From positions 1,605,501-1,669,500 of the forward strand of contig NZ_CP047146.1 in the NCBI RefSeq assembly GCF_009834125.1: DNA of 64,000 nucleotides. The letters run 5' to 3'. Source of the DNA: Streptomyces sp. GS7 (GTDB lineage: Bacteria; Actinomycetota; Actinomycetes; Streptomycetales; Streptomycetaceae). Made by a program: the position numbers and the translations under genes. The notes below the pieces were generated by a model that was not told the DNA's origin, searched no databases, and worked only from the letters and a program-made list of their open reading frames with translations. Positions 36,482 to 44,677 of the stretch are shown here, one piece after another (position 1 is the stretch's first letter; every line of letters begins with the position of its first letter).

Positions 36482-36769
36482 TCAGCTGGGGAACCCCCCA
36501 TTCTTGACCGCGGCGACGAACGAGGACCACCCCGCAGCGGAAGCCACGATCGCGGGCCCGTCCGGAACCTTGCTGTCGCGGACGGGGACGACGCCGTGGG
36601 TGGCGGAGTGGGCGGGGGAGAACTCTATGCAGTCTCCGCCGTTGGCATCGCTGTAGGAGGACTTGACCCAGGTGAAGTCGCGGGTGAACTCGACACACGC
36701 CCCGCCGTTGCCCTCGCTGTAGGACGACTTGATCCACGTGGCGGCGGCGAGATCCAAGTCGGGGCTCAT
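36482..36769 (-). CDS. DUF397 protein with two tandem repeats
   Basis: A 95-residue small Streptomyces protein. The family motif W-x-K-S-S-Y-S occurs twice: WIKSSYSEGNGGACVEF at about residues 12-28 and WVKSSYSDANGGDCIEF at 34-50, followed by VPVRDSKVPDGPAI and the C-terminal WSSFVAAVKNGGF. The usual protein has one copy, so this is an internal duplication. It overlaps the XRE gene by 4 nt (ATGA). Such proteins are paired antagonists or partners of the XRE/DUF5753 regulator. Confidence 0.95.
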   Translation of the reverse strand: MSPDLDLAAATWIKSSYSEGNGGACVEFTRDFTWVKSSYSDANGGDCIEFSPAHSATHGVVPVRDSKVPDGPAIVASAAGWSSFVAAVKNGGFPS

Positions 36770-37590
36770 GCTCGGTACTCCTTCAGCAGGTTCTTGATCA
36801 GGGCCAGTGATTGATCCGGGGCCAACGCATGCGCCCGGAGCAGATCGTAGTCATCCAGGGCGGCGTCGACCGTTTGTGCGGAATCATGCATCCTGCCTCC
36901 TACCCGGGTCTCCGTGTACAACACGGTGGGGGAGTCCGAGAAGCGCAACACGATGAAGGGCATCGTGGACGTGGCCGGAATGCCCGCCGAGAACGGCATG
37001 ACCTGAAGCGCCACGTGTGGGGACGTGGCTACCGCGAGCAGGTAGTCGAGCTGCCCTGCCATGACCTCGGCACTGCCGACGACGGTCCGCAGACACGCCT
37101 CGTGGAGGATGGCCCACAGACGCGGGGGAGCGTCCTGTTCGAACACCTCACGTCGCCGTAGCCGCGCGGCAACCTTGTCCTCGATCCCCTCGGCGCTTGC
37201 CCCGGGGTTGGCTACGCGGAAGACGGCCCTCGCGTAGTCCTCTGTCTGGACGATGCCTGTTACGAGGTTCGTCTCGTAGGTCAGGATTCGCGATGCCTTC
37301 CGTTCCAGGTTCAGATACGGAAGGAACCACGACGGGTGATCCCCTTCGTCGATCCTCCGCAGCATGCCCGCGAAGAGCCCGTTCGTCCCGAACGCGAGAT
37401 CGCAGCCGTCGGCGAACTTCTCGCTGGCCTTCACCTTCCCGGACTCCACCATGCTGACGTATGCGTAGGAGTAGCCCGCAGCTTGGCCCAAGTGCTTCTG
37501 CGTGAGATTGCGGCCCAGGCGTACCCGTTTGACGTCACGCCCGAAGCTCTGGAGCGGATTGAAGTGCTCGGGTGGGGTCGTCTCGTCCAA
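36766..37590 (-). CDS. XRE regulator with DUF5753 domain
   Basis: A 274-residue regulator counted from TTG 37590, chosen because GAGAGG lies 8 nt upstream and homologues start DETTPPEHFNPLQ. ATG 37626 and ATG 37671 are in frame but weaker. The HTH spans about residues 15-70 (GRDVKRVRLGRNLTQKHLGQ, AAGYSYAYVSMVESGKVK). The DUF5753 part has SRILTYETNLVTGIVQTEDYARAV, RLWAILHEACLRTVVGS, and VALQVMPFSAGIPATST with FIVLRFSD. It is the upstream partner of the DUF397 gene. A small palindrome-like CACTTAAACGGCAGTG (about 37648-37663) lies in the promoter region. Confidence 0.9.
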   Translation of the reverse strand: MDETTPPEHFNPLQSFGRDVKRVRLGRNLTQKHLGQAAGYSYAYVSMVESGKVKASEKFADGCDLAFGTNGLFAGMLRRIDEGDHPSWFLPYLNLERKASRILTYETNLVTGIVQTEDYARAVFRVANPGASAEGIEDKVAARLRRREVFEQDAPPRLWAILHEACLRTVVGSAEVMAGQLDYLLAVATSPHVALQVMPFSAGIPATSTMPFIVLRFSDSPTVLYTETRVGGRMHDSAQTVDAALDDYDLLRAHALAPDQSLALIKNLLKEYRA

Positions 37591-37792
37591 TGCTGTGACC
37601 TCTCGTTCTGTGGTCGCGGTCAGCATCGCCGCAGGCAGTTGCTGTAAGCACTGCCGTTTAAGTGACCCCATTCTATTGCCCGTTGCGTTGTCAGCGTGAC
37701 CGAATGGCTACACCCCGTACGCAAAGCCAGGACCCCCGCGACCGCGTGACCGGTCCGGGGGCGTGGCCACCAACCCCCTGGAGGTTGACGAC

Positions 37793-38158
37793 ATGACCGA
37801 CGCTACCGCGCGGCTTCTGCCGTGGTCGAGTACGGACGGCAAGCCCTGCTTCGTCGTGGGCGACGGCACCGGCCCCGTGTCCCGTATTGCCGACAGCGTC
37901 GAGGTGGCGCAACTCGACTCGGCCGCCGACCTCATCGACGAGTCGCGGCGCGTGCTCGCCGGGCGCGCCTGGACGTCCGGGGAACTCCAGCTGCTCACCG
38001 TCGAGTTGACGGACTCGCTCGCCGAGGTCCACCGGGTCGCCAAGAGCCGCGGCGCCCGGCTGCCGAAGCCCTCGCCCGCCGTGGTCCATGTACCGGCGGG
38101 GGAGGCGGTGAAGCCGTGCCCGTTCCCGTGCGAGGTCTGCCGCCGTAAGGGGCGGTAG
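37793..38158 (+). CDS. Small hypothetical protein divergent from the XRE/DUF397 pair
   Basis: A 121-residue protein I do not recognise by name, although small proteins of this kind often sit beside XRE/DUF397 pairs in Streptomyces. ATG 37793 follows GGAGG at 8 nt; the GTG at 37763 is less likely. Features: CFVVGDGTGPVSRIADSVE, a helical middle (AADLIDESRRVLAGRAW, ELTDSLAEVHRVAKSRG), and a C-terminal CPFPCEVCRRKGR with three closely spaced Cys that may bind metal. It is divergent from the XRE gene across about 200 bp. Confidence 0.7.
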   Translation: MTDATARLLPWSSTDGKPCFVVGDGTGPVSRIADSVEVAQLDSAADLIDESRRVLAGRAWTSGELQLLTVELTDSLAEVHRVAKSRGARLPKPSPAVVHVPAGEAVKPCPFPCEVCRRKGR

Positions 38159-38176
38159 GGGGGTGGCGGGCGCGGG

Positions 38177-38623
38177 TCAGCCCGCCTCGTCGCCCTTCCG
38201 GTCCCCGACCAGGGCCGCCTCGATCGCGTCGAGGCGGCGCGCGAAGGCGTCCGGCGCGGAGGCGAGGGTGCCCTTGCTGATCGCGTTCCCTCCCTCGTGC
38301 TGCACCTGGGCGACATTGACGACGGTGTACGACACCGTGGCGCCGCCGTTCGCCGCCTCGGTCACCCGGTACTCGCCCCGGTACCACCAGTCCCCCTGCA
38401 GCACGGCCGTGCGGGCGTCCGCGTACACGGCATACTTGGTGTGGCCGTCCGTGGGAGCCAACTCGGCGGCCAGGAACTCGAAGACGTCCGCCGGGGGCGC
38501 GGTGACCTCGCGTTCGAGTTCCAGCAACACGGTGTGCAGCGCAGGGCGCACCAGCGGCGCCCCTTCGTCCTGAGCCAGATTCCCCGTCTGCTTCCCCGTC
38601 TGCTTCCCCGTCTGATCCGTCAT
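38177..38623 (-). CDS. SRPBCC-fold hypothetical protein
   Basis: A 148-residue protein. After a Gln/Gly/Lys repeat at the N terminus (GKQTGKQTG) comes a Bet v1-like chain: ELEREVTAPPADVFEFLAAEL, WWYRGEYRVTEAANGGATVSYTV and the terminal helix DAFARRLDAIEAAL. No catalytic residues can be named. It converges with the gene at 37793 and lies 57 nt downstream of the aldo/keto reductase in the same direction. Confidence 0.7.
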   Translation of the reverse strand: MTDQTGKQTGKQTGNLAQDEGAPLVRPALHTVLLELEREVTAPPADVFEFLAAELAPTDGHTKYAVYADARTAVLQGDWWYRGEYRVTEAANGGATVSYTVVNVAQVQHEGGNAISKGTLASAPDAFARRLDAIEAALVGDRKGDEAG

Positions 38624-38680
38624 ACCGGAACCGTAGCCCCAACGCCCCGCAGGCGACGCCTATTTCGCGGGCGGCGCCCG

Positions 38681-39598
38681 TCACCGTTCCCGCACGCCCG
38701 AGCCCTCCGCCACCGCATCCAGCCGCGCCAACTCCCCTTCCGTGAGTGCGATCCGTACCGCGTCCAGGTTCTCGTCCAGATGGGCGGGTGAGCCCGTACC
38801 GGGCGTCGGTAGCAGGACGGGGGAGCGGTGCAGCAGCCAGGTCAGCGCGATCTGCCCCGTGGTCGCGCCGTGCCCGGCGGCGACCGCGGCGACCACCTCG
38901 CCCGCTTCCCCCGTCAGCGCCCCGTTCCCCAGCGGGAACCACGGCAGAAACGCCGTCCCTCCCTTCTCGCACAGCTCCAGTACGTCCTCCGAGGTGCGGT
39001 CCAGGAGGTTGTAGCGGTTCTGCACCGACGCGATCGGGGCCAGCTCCTGCGCCCGTGCGAGATCCGCCGCCCCGACGCTGTCCAGCCCGATGTGCCGGAT
39101 CTTCCCGGCCTGTTGGAGTTCCAGCAGGGCGCCCAACTGGTCGGCCATCGGCACTTCGGGGTCCAGTCGGTGCAGCTGGTACAGGTCGATGGTGTCCGTA
39201 CGCAGCCGCCGCAGGCTCGCCTCGCACATGGCGCGCAGCTCCTCCGGCCGCCCGGCGATATGCCAGATGTCCGGCCCCGTGCGCACCACCCCGCCCTTGG
39301 TCGCGATCACCAGGTCGTCCGGATACGGGTGCAGCGCCTGGGCCACCAACTCCTCGGCGATGTCCGGACCGTAGTTGTCGGCGGTGTCGATCAACGTCAC
39401 CCCGCGCTCGACGGCCCGGCGCAGCAGCGCGACGGGCTGCCGCGGGTCCGCGTGCCGCGGCCCCCAGTACCCGGCCCCGACGAGCCCGCCGGTCCCCAGC
39501 CCCAGCCGCCGCACCGCCAGGCTCCCGCCGATCGCGAACTCCGGTGCCGGAGATTCAGGTCCCGGAGATCCCGGAGATACATTCGCTTCCGTATCCAC
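38681..39598 (-). CDS. Aldo/keto reductase
   Basis: A 305-residue NADPH-dependent oxidoreductase with a TIM barrel. The catalytic tetrad is visible as Asp/Tyr in LIDTADNYGPDIAEEL, Lys in LVIATKGG and His in LYQLHRLDP. The NADPH loop is in LLPTPGTGSPAHLDEN. GTG 39598 is preferred because a -10 element TAGGCT lies 7 nt upstream, as in leaderless Streptomyces genes; the frame is open upstream to 39631. It is divergent from the TSUP gene. Confidence 0.92.
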   Translation of the reverse strand: MDTEANVSPGSPGPESPAPEFAIGGSLAVRRLGLGTGGLVGAGYWGPRHADPRQPVALLRRAVERGVTLIDTADNYGPDIAEELVAQALHPYPDDLVIATKGGVVRTGPDIWHIAGRPEELRAMCEASLRRLRTDTIDLYQLHRLDPEVPMADQLGALLELQQAGKIRHIGLDSVGAADLARAQELAPIASVQNRYNLLDRTSEDVLELCEKGGTAFLPWFPLGNGALTGEAGEVVAAVAAGHGATTGQIALTWLLHRSPVLLPTPGTGSPAHLDENLDAVRIALTEGELARLDAVAEGSGVRER

Positions 39599-39605
39599 GG
39601 GCTGG

Positions 39606-39611
39606 AGCCTA
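39606..39611 (-). promoter_or_regulatory. -10 element of a leaderless promoter (aldo/keto reductase)
   Basis: TAGGCT on the minus strand, 7 nt before GTG 39598, which would make the transcription and translation starts coincide. No good -35 is seen. Confidence 0.5.
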
Positions 39612-39661
39612 GACGGCAGTCCGGCCGGCAATAATCCGGCGTCCCGGGTCGCGCCCCTTCA

Positions 39662-39667
39662 TAAGAT
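39662..39667 (+). promoter_or_regulatory. -10 element of a leaderless promoter (TSUP gene)
   Basis: TAAGAT lies 6 nt before GTG 39674 with no ribosome-binding sequence between them, the typical leaderless layout. Confidence 0.55.
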
Positions 39668-39673
39668 CACCTG

Positions 39674-40462
39674 GTGCCTCCTGACATATCGCTGTTCACG
39701 CTGACTCTGCTCTGCCTGGCGGCCCTGGCAGCCGGCTGGATCGACGCGGTGGTGGGCGGCGGCGGGCTGCTGCTGCTCCCGGCGCTGCTGGTCGGCCTTC
39801 CGCACACGCCCGCCGCGTTCGTGCTCGGCACCAACAAGTCCACCGCCATCGTCGGCACCACCGCGGCCGCCGTGACCTACGTCCGCAAGACCCCGATCGA
39901 CATCGGCACCGCCCTGCGGATCGGCGCCGCGGCGCTCGCCGGATCGCTCACCGGGGCGTTCTTCGCGGCCGGTATCAACAGTGCGGTGCTCCGCCCGCTG
40001 ATCATGGCCGTGCTCCTGGGTGTCCTCGCCTTCATCCTCTTCCGCCCGGCGTTCGGCACCGCCCCCGCGCCCTCGGGACCGGTGACCCGGCGGCGCGTGC
40101 TGGTGGCGATCCTCGTCGCGGGCCTGGGAATCGGCTTCTACGACGGGCTGATCGGCCCCGGCACCGGTGCCTTCCTCGTTATCGCACTGGCCGCCCTCCT
40201 CCACATGGACCTGGTCACCTCCTCCGCCACCGCCAAGGTCATCAACGTCTGCACCAACGTCGGCGCGCTGACGATGTTCGCCATCCAGGGCACTGTGCTG
40301 TGGCAACTGGGGGCGCTGCTAGCCCTGTTCAACCTCGTCGGCGGCACGGTCGGTGCCAGGATGGCCCTCAAGCGCGGCGCCGGTTTCGTGCGCGGTGTGC
40401 TCGTCATCGTCGTCATCACCCTCCTGTGCAAGCTGGTCTACGACCAGTGGCTGGCGGCCTGA
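39674..40462 (+). CDS. TSUP-family (TauE/SafE) membrane transporter
   Basis: A 262-residue inner-membrane protein with about eight helices in two similar halves. The family motif GWIDAVVGGGGLLLLPAL is near residue 20 and GTNKSTAIVGTTAA near 51; the second half repeats it as GFYDGLIGPGTGAFLVIAL and TSSATAKVINVCTNVG. Members export sulfite, sulfoacetate or other organosulfur anions. GTG 39674 appears leaderless. It is divergent from the aldo/keto reductase and is followed by a 9-bp repeat array. Confidence 0.92.
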   Translation: MPPDISLFTLTLLCLAALAAGWIDAVVGGGGLLLLPALLVGLPHTPAAFVLGTNKSTAIVGTTAAAVTYVRKTPIDIGTALRIGAAALAGSLTGAFFAAGINSAVLRPLIMAVLLGVLAFILFRPAFGTAPAPSGPVTRRRVLVAILVAGLGIGFYDGLIGPGTGAFLVIALAALLHMDLVTSSATAKVINVCTNVGALTMFAIQGTVLWQLGALLALFNLVGGTVGARMALKRGAGFVRGVLVIVVITLLCKLVYDQWLAA

Positions 40463-40560
40463 CGCCCCCCTCCACCGTCCGGGCGCAGGCCCGCCGATGC
40501 CCCCGCGGTGACGCGGCGTCGCTCCCGTATGCGGCGGCGGACCCGGATCCGACGGCCCTG

Positions 40561-40650
40561 CAACAGCGCCAACAGCGCCAACAGCGCCAACAGCGCCAAC
40601 AGCGCCAACAGCGCCAACAGCGGCAACAGCGGCAACAGCGCCAACAGCGC
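40561..40650. repeat. Ten tandem copies of a 9-bp unit (CAACAGCGC)
   Basis: Eight copies of CAACAGCGC and two of CAACAGCGG in a row, 90 bp, between the convergent TSUP and methyltransferase genes. Not part of any credible gene. A minisatellite, probably variable in copy number. Confidence 0.95.
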
Positions 40651-40670
40651 CAACGGCCGCAGCGGCGGTT

Positions 40671-41492
40671 TCAGAAACGGCAGTTGTAGAGCCGCGACAT
40701 GTCCCGTAGGCCCCCGGGTATCCGCGCCGCGATCCGGGCCGCCGCGCGGTAGGCCACGGGCAGCTTCTCGATCCCCGGCAGGTCCAGGGCGCTGATGTTC
40801 TCGACGATCTCCAGGCGGGGGCTCAGCCGGGATATGCCGGCCGGGTCCGTGCCCCAGTGCAGCGTCGAACCGGTCCTGACGATGACGGTGTTGAGGCGCG
40901 CCGCGCGCAGGGCGAACCTGCTGAAGGCGTCGAAGGCCAGCTCCCCGCTGGGGGTGTGGGCGATCAGGCGGCGGAGGAGCGTGGTGACGTCCTCCTCGGT
41001 GAGGTACATCAGCAGGCCCTCGGCGACGATCATCGTCGGCCGGTCGGACGGGAGTCCGTCCACCCAGTCCGGGGCCGTGACGGACGTCGGTATCTCGGCG
41101 TATCCGGGGCGCTCCGGATAGAGCTGCCGGCGCAGGTCTATGACGTCCGGGAAGTCGACGTCGTACCAGCGCACCCGGGGGCCGGGGTCGAGGCGGTAGA
41201 CGCGGGTGTCGAGGCCGCAGCCCAGATGCGCCACCGTCGCCTCCTCGTGCAGGGTCAGGAAGCGGGCCGTCCAGACGTCCAACTGCCGGGCGCGGAGGGC
41301 GACTCCGGCTGCGTCGCCGCCGCGCATCCGGAGCTTGCGGAAGTCGTAGTCGAGGCGGCGCACGGTGTCGACGGCCATGGTGTCGCCGAGTATCGGCTTC
41401 TTCGCGCGGCTGTCGACCGCGCGGCCGTAGAGCGTGGCGAGGAGGGTCTCCTTCGCCCCGGTCAACTGCACCTTCGATTTCGCGCTGGTCAT
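40671..41492 (-). CDS. Class I SAM-dependent methyltransferase, leucine carboxyl methyltransferase family
   Basis: A 273-residue methyltransferase of the PPM1/LCMT-like group abundant in Actinobacteria. The N terminus has the typical KSKVQLTGAKETLLATLYGRA; the SAM motif is VAHLGCGLDTRVYRLD, followed by WYDVDFPDVIDLRRQL and MIVAEGLLMYLTEEDV, all family signatures. The C terminus ends DMSRLYNCRF. The substrate is unknown; family members often modify secondary metabolites. It stands alone, 3' end near the 9-bp repeat array. Confidence 0.92.
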   Translation of the reverse strand: MTSAKSKVQLTGAKETLLATLYGRAVDSRAKKPILGDTMAVDTVRRLDYDFRKLRMRGGDAAGVALRARQLDVWTARFLTLHEEATVAHLGCGLDTRVYRLDPGPRVRWYDVDFPDVIDLRRQLYPERPGYAEIPTSVTAPDWVDGLPSDRPTMIVAEGLLMYLTEEDVTTLLRRLIAHTPSGELAFDAFSRFALRAARLNTVIVRTGSTLHWGTDPAGISRLSPRLEIVENISALDLPGIEKLPVAYRAAARIAARIPGGLRDMSRLYNCRF

Positions 41493-41568
41493 GGTTCGAT
41501 GGTACGGAACATTCAGAAAAATGTGAAGAGTGAAAACGTGCGGTCCTACGCCGTGGCGGTGGCCGGCG

Positions 41569-41934
41569 TCAGCCCCGGGCCGCCGCGCCCGCGGGCACGC
41601 CCCGCGCCCGTTCGCGCACCGCCGTGACGGCGGTCAGCAGCACCACCGAGTCGTCGAGGGCCGTCAGGCCGTGCCGGGCGTGCGGAATCGCCGTGATCTG
41701 CCCCGCGGTCAGCACCTGGCCGCCGCCGGCCCAGGTCAGCCGGACGCGGCCGCGCAGCACGTGGAGGCTGGCCGCCGGGGGCGCGTTGTGCTCGTCCAGC
41801 GACGTGCCGGCCAGCAGCGCGATCACGGTTTGGCGCAGCGGGCCGTCGTGCAGGAAGAGGTGGGCGCTGCGTCCGTGCGCGGAGGCGCGGGCGTCGTCGA
41901 GTCGGTCGCGGATGAGGGTTTCGAGATTCTCCAT
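41569..41934 (-). CDS. Cupin-domain protein
   Basis: A 121-residue single-cupin protein. Motif 1 residues are seen in LDEHNAPPAASLHVLRGRVRLTW, and motif 2 in GQITAIPHARHGLTALDDSVVLL, with conserved His positions that could hold a metal. The N terminus (ENLETLIRDRLDDA) is helical. ATG 41934 is followed by a normal frame. It lies 76 nt downstream of the methyltransferase start in opposite sense of reading order, so both may be read from separate promoters. Function unknown. Confidence 0.85.
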   Translation of the reverse strand: MENLETLIRDRLDDARASAHGRSAHLFLHDGPLRQTVIALLAGTSLDEHNAPPAASLHVLRGRVRLTWAGGGQVLTAGQITAIPHARHGLTALDDSVVLLTAVTAVRERARGVPAGAAARG

Positions 41935-42460
41935 GGCGCTCGCCTTTCGAGTGCGGCCCGGCGGCGGGACGTCCCTGCGGCGGGACTCCCCTCTCCATCG
42001 TTGTCCCTGCGCAGGAGGGCGCAACCGGGGCGTACGGGCGCGCGGCCGGCGGATACGAAGGCGGACGCGAACGGGAGGGGTCGGAAAGGGAGCGGTCGAC
42101 GGATAGGAATGGGAATGGGGCGTCCGGGTGCTTGGGCGCGGGCAGCGGCCCGCCGCGCGCCAGTTGATCATCAAGATCCGTACGATGCGAGGCGATCCTT
42201 GACCGAAGGATTGCAAGATCGATGGCGGAAGATCGATGGCCGGAGAGCGATGCCTGGAGCTCGGAAGCCCGGAGTTCGGAGCCCGGCTACGGACGGGCGC
42301 GACCGACGACCGATGACCGGAGACCCCGGAGATCAATGACTCGCGACCGGAGATCGGTGACCGAGGACCGAGCAATGGACACAGGACGCCGAGGAATGAG
42401 CGTCGAAGATCGAATGTGCTGGGCAGTGGCACTACCCCCCACCCCCACCGCGAAGGGTGC
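41935..42460. other. 526-bp gap before cutA with small palindromes and degenerate repeats
   Basis: No gene is supported. It contains palindrome TTGAT-C-ATCAA (42164-42174), hairpin ATCCTT-GACCG-AAGGAT (42195-42211), and from about 42212 to 42380 a stretch built from drifting versions of GATCGATGGCGGAA / GACCGGAGATCGGTGA, suggestive of an old tandem expansion. The two palindromes resemble Lrp/AsnC-type or similar operator sequences, but the assignment is open. Confidence 0.45.
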
Positions 42461-42841
42461 GTGACCGTGGCCGACCCGACCGCCCTGAACGAACCGCCTG
42501 CCGTGCCGGCCCCGGCCGCGCAGCCGGCGCGATTTCTGACCGTGATGACGACCACCGACAGCGAGCAGAAGGCCGAACGGCTGGCGCGCGGCGCGATCGA
42601 GGCGAGACTCGCCGCCTGTGCGCAGATCAGCGCACCGGTGACCTCGGTCTTCCGCTGGGACGGCGCCGTGGAGACCAACCAGGAGTGGCAGGTGCTGTTC
42701 AAGACGGCGAGCACGCGGTACGCGGCGCTGGAGAGCTATCTCCTCGCCGCACACGACTACGAGACCCCGGAGATCATCGCCACTCCGGTCACGCACGGTG
42801 GCGCCGGGTATCTCGCCTGGGTCGCAGAGGAGACGAGCTGA
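42461..42841 (+). CDS. cutA: Divalent-cation tolerance protein CutA
   Basis: A 126-residue trimeric cytoplasmic protein linked to copper and other cation tolerance. After an Ala/Pro lead the family core runs FLTVMTTTDSEQKAERLARGAIEARLAACAQIS, then SVFRWDGAVETNQEWQVLFKTA, and HDYETPEIIATPVTHGGAGYLAWV with the conserved Tyr and Trp. GTG 42461 follows GAAGG; GTG 42467 is also possible. Its stop is 1 nt before the protease start. Confidence 0.93.
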   Translation: MTVADPTALNEPPAVPAPAAQPARFLTVMTTTDSEQKAERLARGAIEARLAACAQISAPVTSVFRWDGAVETNQEWQVLFKTASTRYAALESYLLAAHDYETPEIIATPVTHGGAGYLAWVAEETS

Positions 42842-42842
42842 C

Positions 42843-44144
42843 GTGGCACTACCACCCCCTATGTCGAAGGCCGTTGCGGCGGGTACCGCCGTTGTGCACC
42901 GCCGGCGGCTGCGCTGCCGGTGGGGGAGGGCGGCGACACTCGCCCTGGGCACGACCCTGTGTCTCGCCGTTTCCCCCGTGAGCCACGCGGCCGACGGCCC
43001 CCCTGGCGACCAGGTGTCCTACGGCCACCAGACCCACCCGCACGGCTCCTGGACCAGCAAGGACGCCGCCGCCTACTGGACGCCGCAGCGGATGGCCGGC
43101 GCCGCGGGCACCGACGACCGCGGCGACGAGCAGGCCGCCCCCGCACCGCAACTCGCCCCGACCGCACGGCACTTCGACGGCATCCCGTCCGTCGGCGTGC
43201 TGTTCTCCGTCGACGGGGAGGCGCGCGAGCACCACTGCACCGCCAGTGTGGTGCACAGCCCGCACGGCAACCTGCTGCTGACCGCCGGGCACTGCAACCC
43301 GGGCGCGCGCGCCGCGTTCGTCCCGCAGTACCAGTCGGGTGCGGACTCCCAGCCCTTCGGGGTGTGGGCCATCGACGACACGTTCGCGTACTCGGACCGC
43401 GCCACCACCGGAGCCGGTGCCGACCTCGACTTCGCGTTCGCCACCGTCGCCCCGGACGACCGCGGCCGGATGATCGAGTCCGTCACCGGCGGCAACGTCC
43501 TGTCCGACACGCCCGGTTACCGCAACCAGGTCAGCGTCATCGGCTACCCCAGCGCGCAGAGCGACCCGGCGGACCGCGCGGTACGCTGCGACGCCCGCAC
43601 CAGCCGCCTGGCCGGCACCCGTGAACTCCGCCTGGACTGCGGTGGGTTCTTCGGCGGCACCTCCGGCAGCCCCTGGCTGACCAACTTCGACGAGCACACG
43701 CAGACCGGCCGGATCATCGGCGTCATCGGCGGCGTCAACGGCGGCGGCCCCAGCGGTCCGCACAGCGACCGGGTCTCCTACAGCCCGTACTTCGGGAAGG
43801 AGATCCGCAGCCTCTACAACCGCGCGGTCAAGGAGAGCGCGCAGAGCGCCGAGAGCACACAGAAGGCGCAGAGCGCCCAGAACGGCCAGACCGCGCAGAG
43901 CAAGCCGAGCAAGCCGAGCCAACAGGCCCAGCAGAGCCTGCAGAACCAGGAGCCCCAGCAGGACCCGCAGGACCAGCAGGACCCGCAGAGCGCTCCGAGC
44001 GGGCAGGGCACGGACAGCTCGCAGGGCTCGCCGGGCACGGACAACGCGCAGGACACGCAGGACGCGCAGAACAGTCCGGACACGCAGAACACGCAGAACG
44101 CGCAGAGCACGCCGAGTTCGGGAGGTGGCGGGGGACTCCTCTAG
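42843..44144 (+). CDS. Secreted trypsin-like serine protease with Gln/Ser-rich tail
   Basis: A 433-residue exported protease. The long basic n-region (HRRRLRCRWGR) precedes the hydrophobic ATLALGTTLCLAVS and an Ala-x-Ala-like site near SHAAD. The triad of the chymotrypsin fold is His in LLTAGHCNPG, Asp in GADLDFAF and Ser in GGTSGSPWL; a disulfide pair flanks the His (HHCTAS...GHC). The last 110 residues are low-complexity Gln/Asn/Ser/Pro (AQSAESTQKAQSAQN and so on), perhaps a cell-wall spacer. GTG 42843 has GAGGAG 9 nt upstream and is preferred over ATG 42861. It is co-directional with cutA. A hairpin overlaps the stop. Confidence 0.9.
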   Translation: MALPPPMSKAVAAGTAVVHRRRLRCRWGRAATLALGTTLCLAVSPVSHAADGPPGDQVSYGHQTHPHGSWTSKDAAAYWTPQRMAGAAGTDDRGDEQAAPAPQLAPTARHFDGIPSVGVLFSVDGEAREHHCTASVVHSPHGNLLLTAGHCNPGARAAFVPQYQSGADSQPFGVWAIDDTFAYSDRATTGAGADLDFAFATVAPDDRGRMIESVTGGNVLSDTPGYRNQVSVIGYPSAQSDPADRAVRCDARTSRLAGTRELRLDCGGFFGGTSGSPWLTNFDEHTQTGRIIGVIGGVNGGGPSGPHSDRVSYSPYFGKEIRSLYNRAVKESAQSAESTQKAQSAQNGQTAQSKPSKPSQQAQQSLQNQEPQQDPQDQQDPQSAPSGQGTDSSQGSPGTDNAQDTQDAQNSPDTQNTQNAQSTPSSGGGGGLL

Positions 44145-44152
44145 GAGTCCCC
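44131..44152 (+). terminator. Terminator hairpin at the protease stop codon
   Basis: A perfect 10-bp stem GGGGACTCCT/AGGAGTCCCC with a 2-base centre; the stop codon TAG lies inside the hairpin. No U-tract. Confidence 0.7.
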
Positions 44153-44190
44153 CGGCCCGGGACAAGGGTCTGACCGGAGGCGCGTACCGT

Positions 44191-44305
44191 CAGTGCAGCG
44201 CCTCCGTCAGGCCCTTCTCCTTCGGGCCGAGGAACTGCGGATCGGGCCGCAGCACCGCGTCCGCCGCCGCCCTCCCCGCCGCGAAGATCTCCCGCACGCC
44301 GCCGT
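44191..44305 (-). pseudogene. 3' fragment of a SanA/YdcF-type gene
   Basis: Read on the minus strand this stretch gives GYGGVREIFAAGRAAADAVL followed by RPDPQFLGPKEKGLTEALH and a TGA stop at 44191. This is the normal C terminus of Streptomyces SanA-type (vancomycin-sensitivity, DUF218) proteins, but no start precedes it. The matching 5' part lies at 45535-46041 in the same orientation. About 55 central residues of the family are missing, so the fragment is a leftover of a gene broken by the segment 44306-45534. Confidence 0.8.
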
Positions 44306-44431
44306 ACCCATGCCCTCTACTGGGCGCTGTCCTTACTTCCCCGGGTTCGCCGACGGCCTGGACGCCACACCGCCGAACACCTCACCGCACAGCCGACGCC
44401 CACCCCCGAGCCGGTTCTCGCGCCTATCACC

Positions 44432-44677
44432 GTGAACCCATGGTCCCGCCCGTGGGCCACCCCCACGCCACAGCACGTCATCGAACGGCACACGCCCATC
44501 CCCGGCGAGGAATCGCACCCCATCCGGCCGTACGTGCTCGCAGAAACCACGCTCACGCTGCGGAAGGTGTGCGAACGCCGTAAGGCTCTCGCGGCTGCCG
44601 TGCTCTTCGGCGAGGACTACCCATACGCGTTCGAGGGGTCGCATTCGGCCGCTAGCACGGAGGGGAGCGCCGCGTGA
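44432..44677 (+). CDS. Small hypothetical protein of the insert
   Basis: An 81-residue protein, GTG start. Central sequence HVIERHTPIPGEESHPIRPY, then LAETTLTLRKVCERRKALAA and a C-terminal FGEDYPYAFEGSHSA. It overlaps the next gene by 4 nt (GTGA), evidence that both are real. I do not recognise a function; no signal peptide or membrane segment. Confidence 0.65.
   Translation: MNPWSRPWATPTPQHVIERHTPIPGEESHPIRPYVLAETTLTLRKVCERRKALAAAVLFGEDYPYAFEGSHSAASTEGSAA

Noticed and set aside
37645..37671. A fifth TTA codon at codon 9 of the XRE/DUF5753 gene if ATG 37671 is the start
   Set aside because: The family N terminus and ribosome site favour TTG 37590, which leaves the TTA in the promoter region; not counted as a bldA codon.
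44125..44583. Open frame running from the protease tail into the insert
   Set aside because: It has no ribosome site, is Arg/Pro/Ser-rich and spans the minus-strand SanA fragment, whose protein-like reading is far better.
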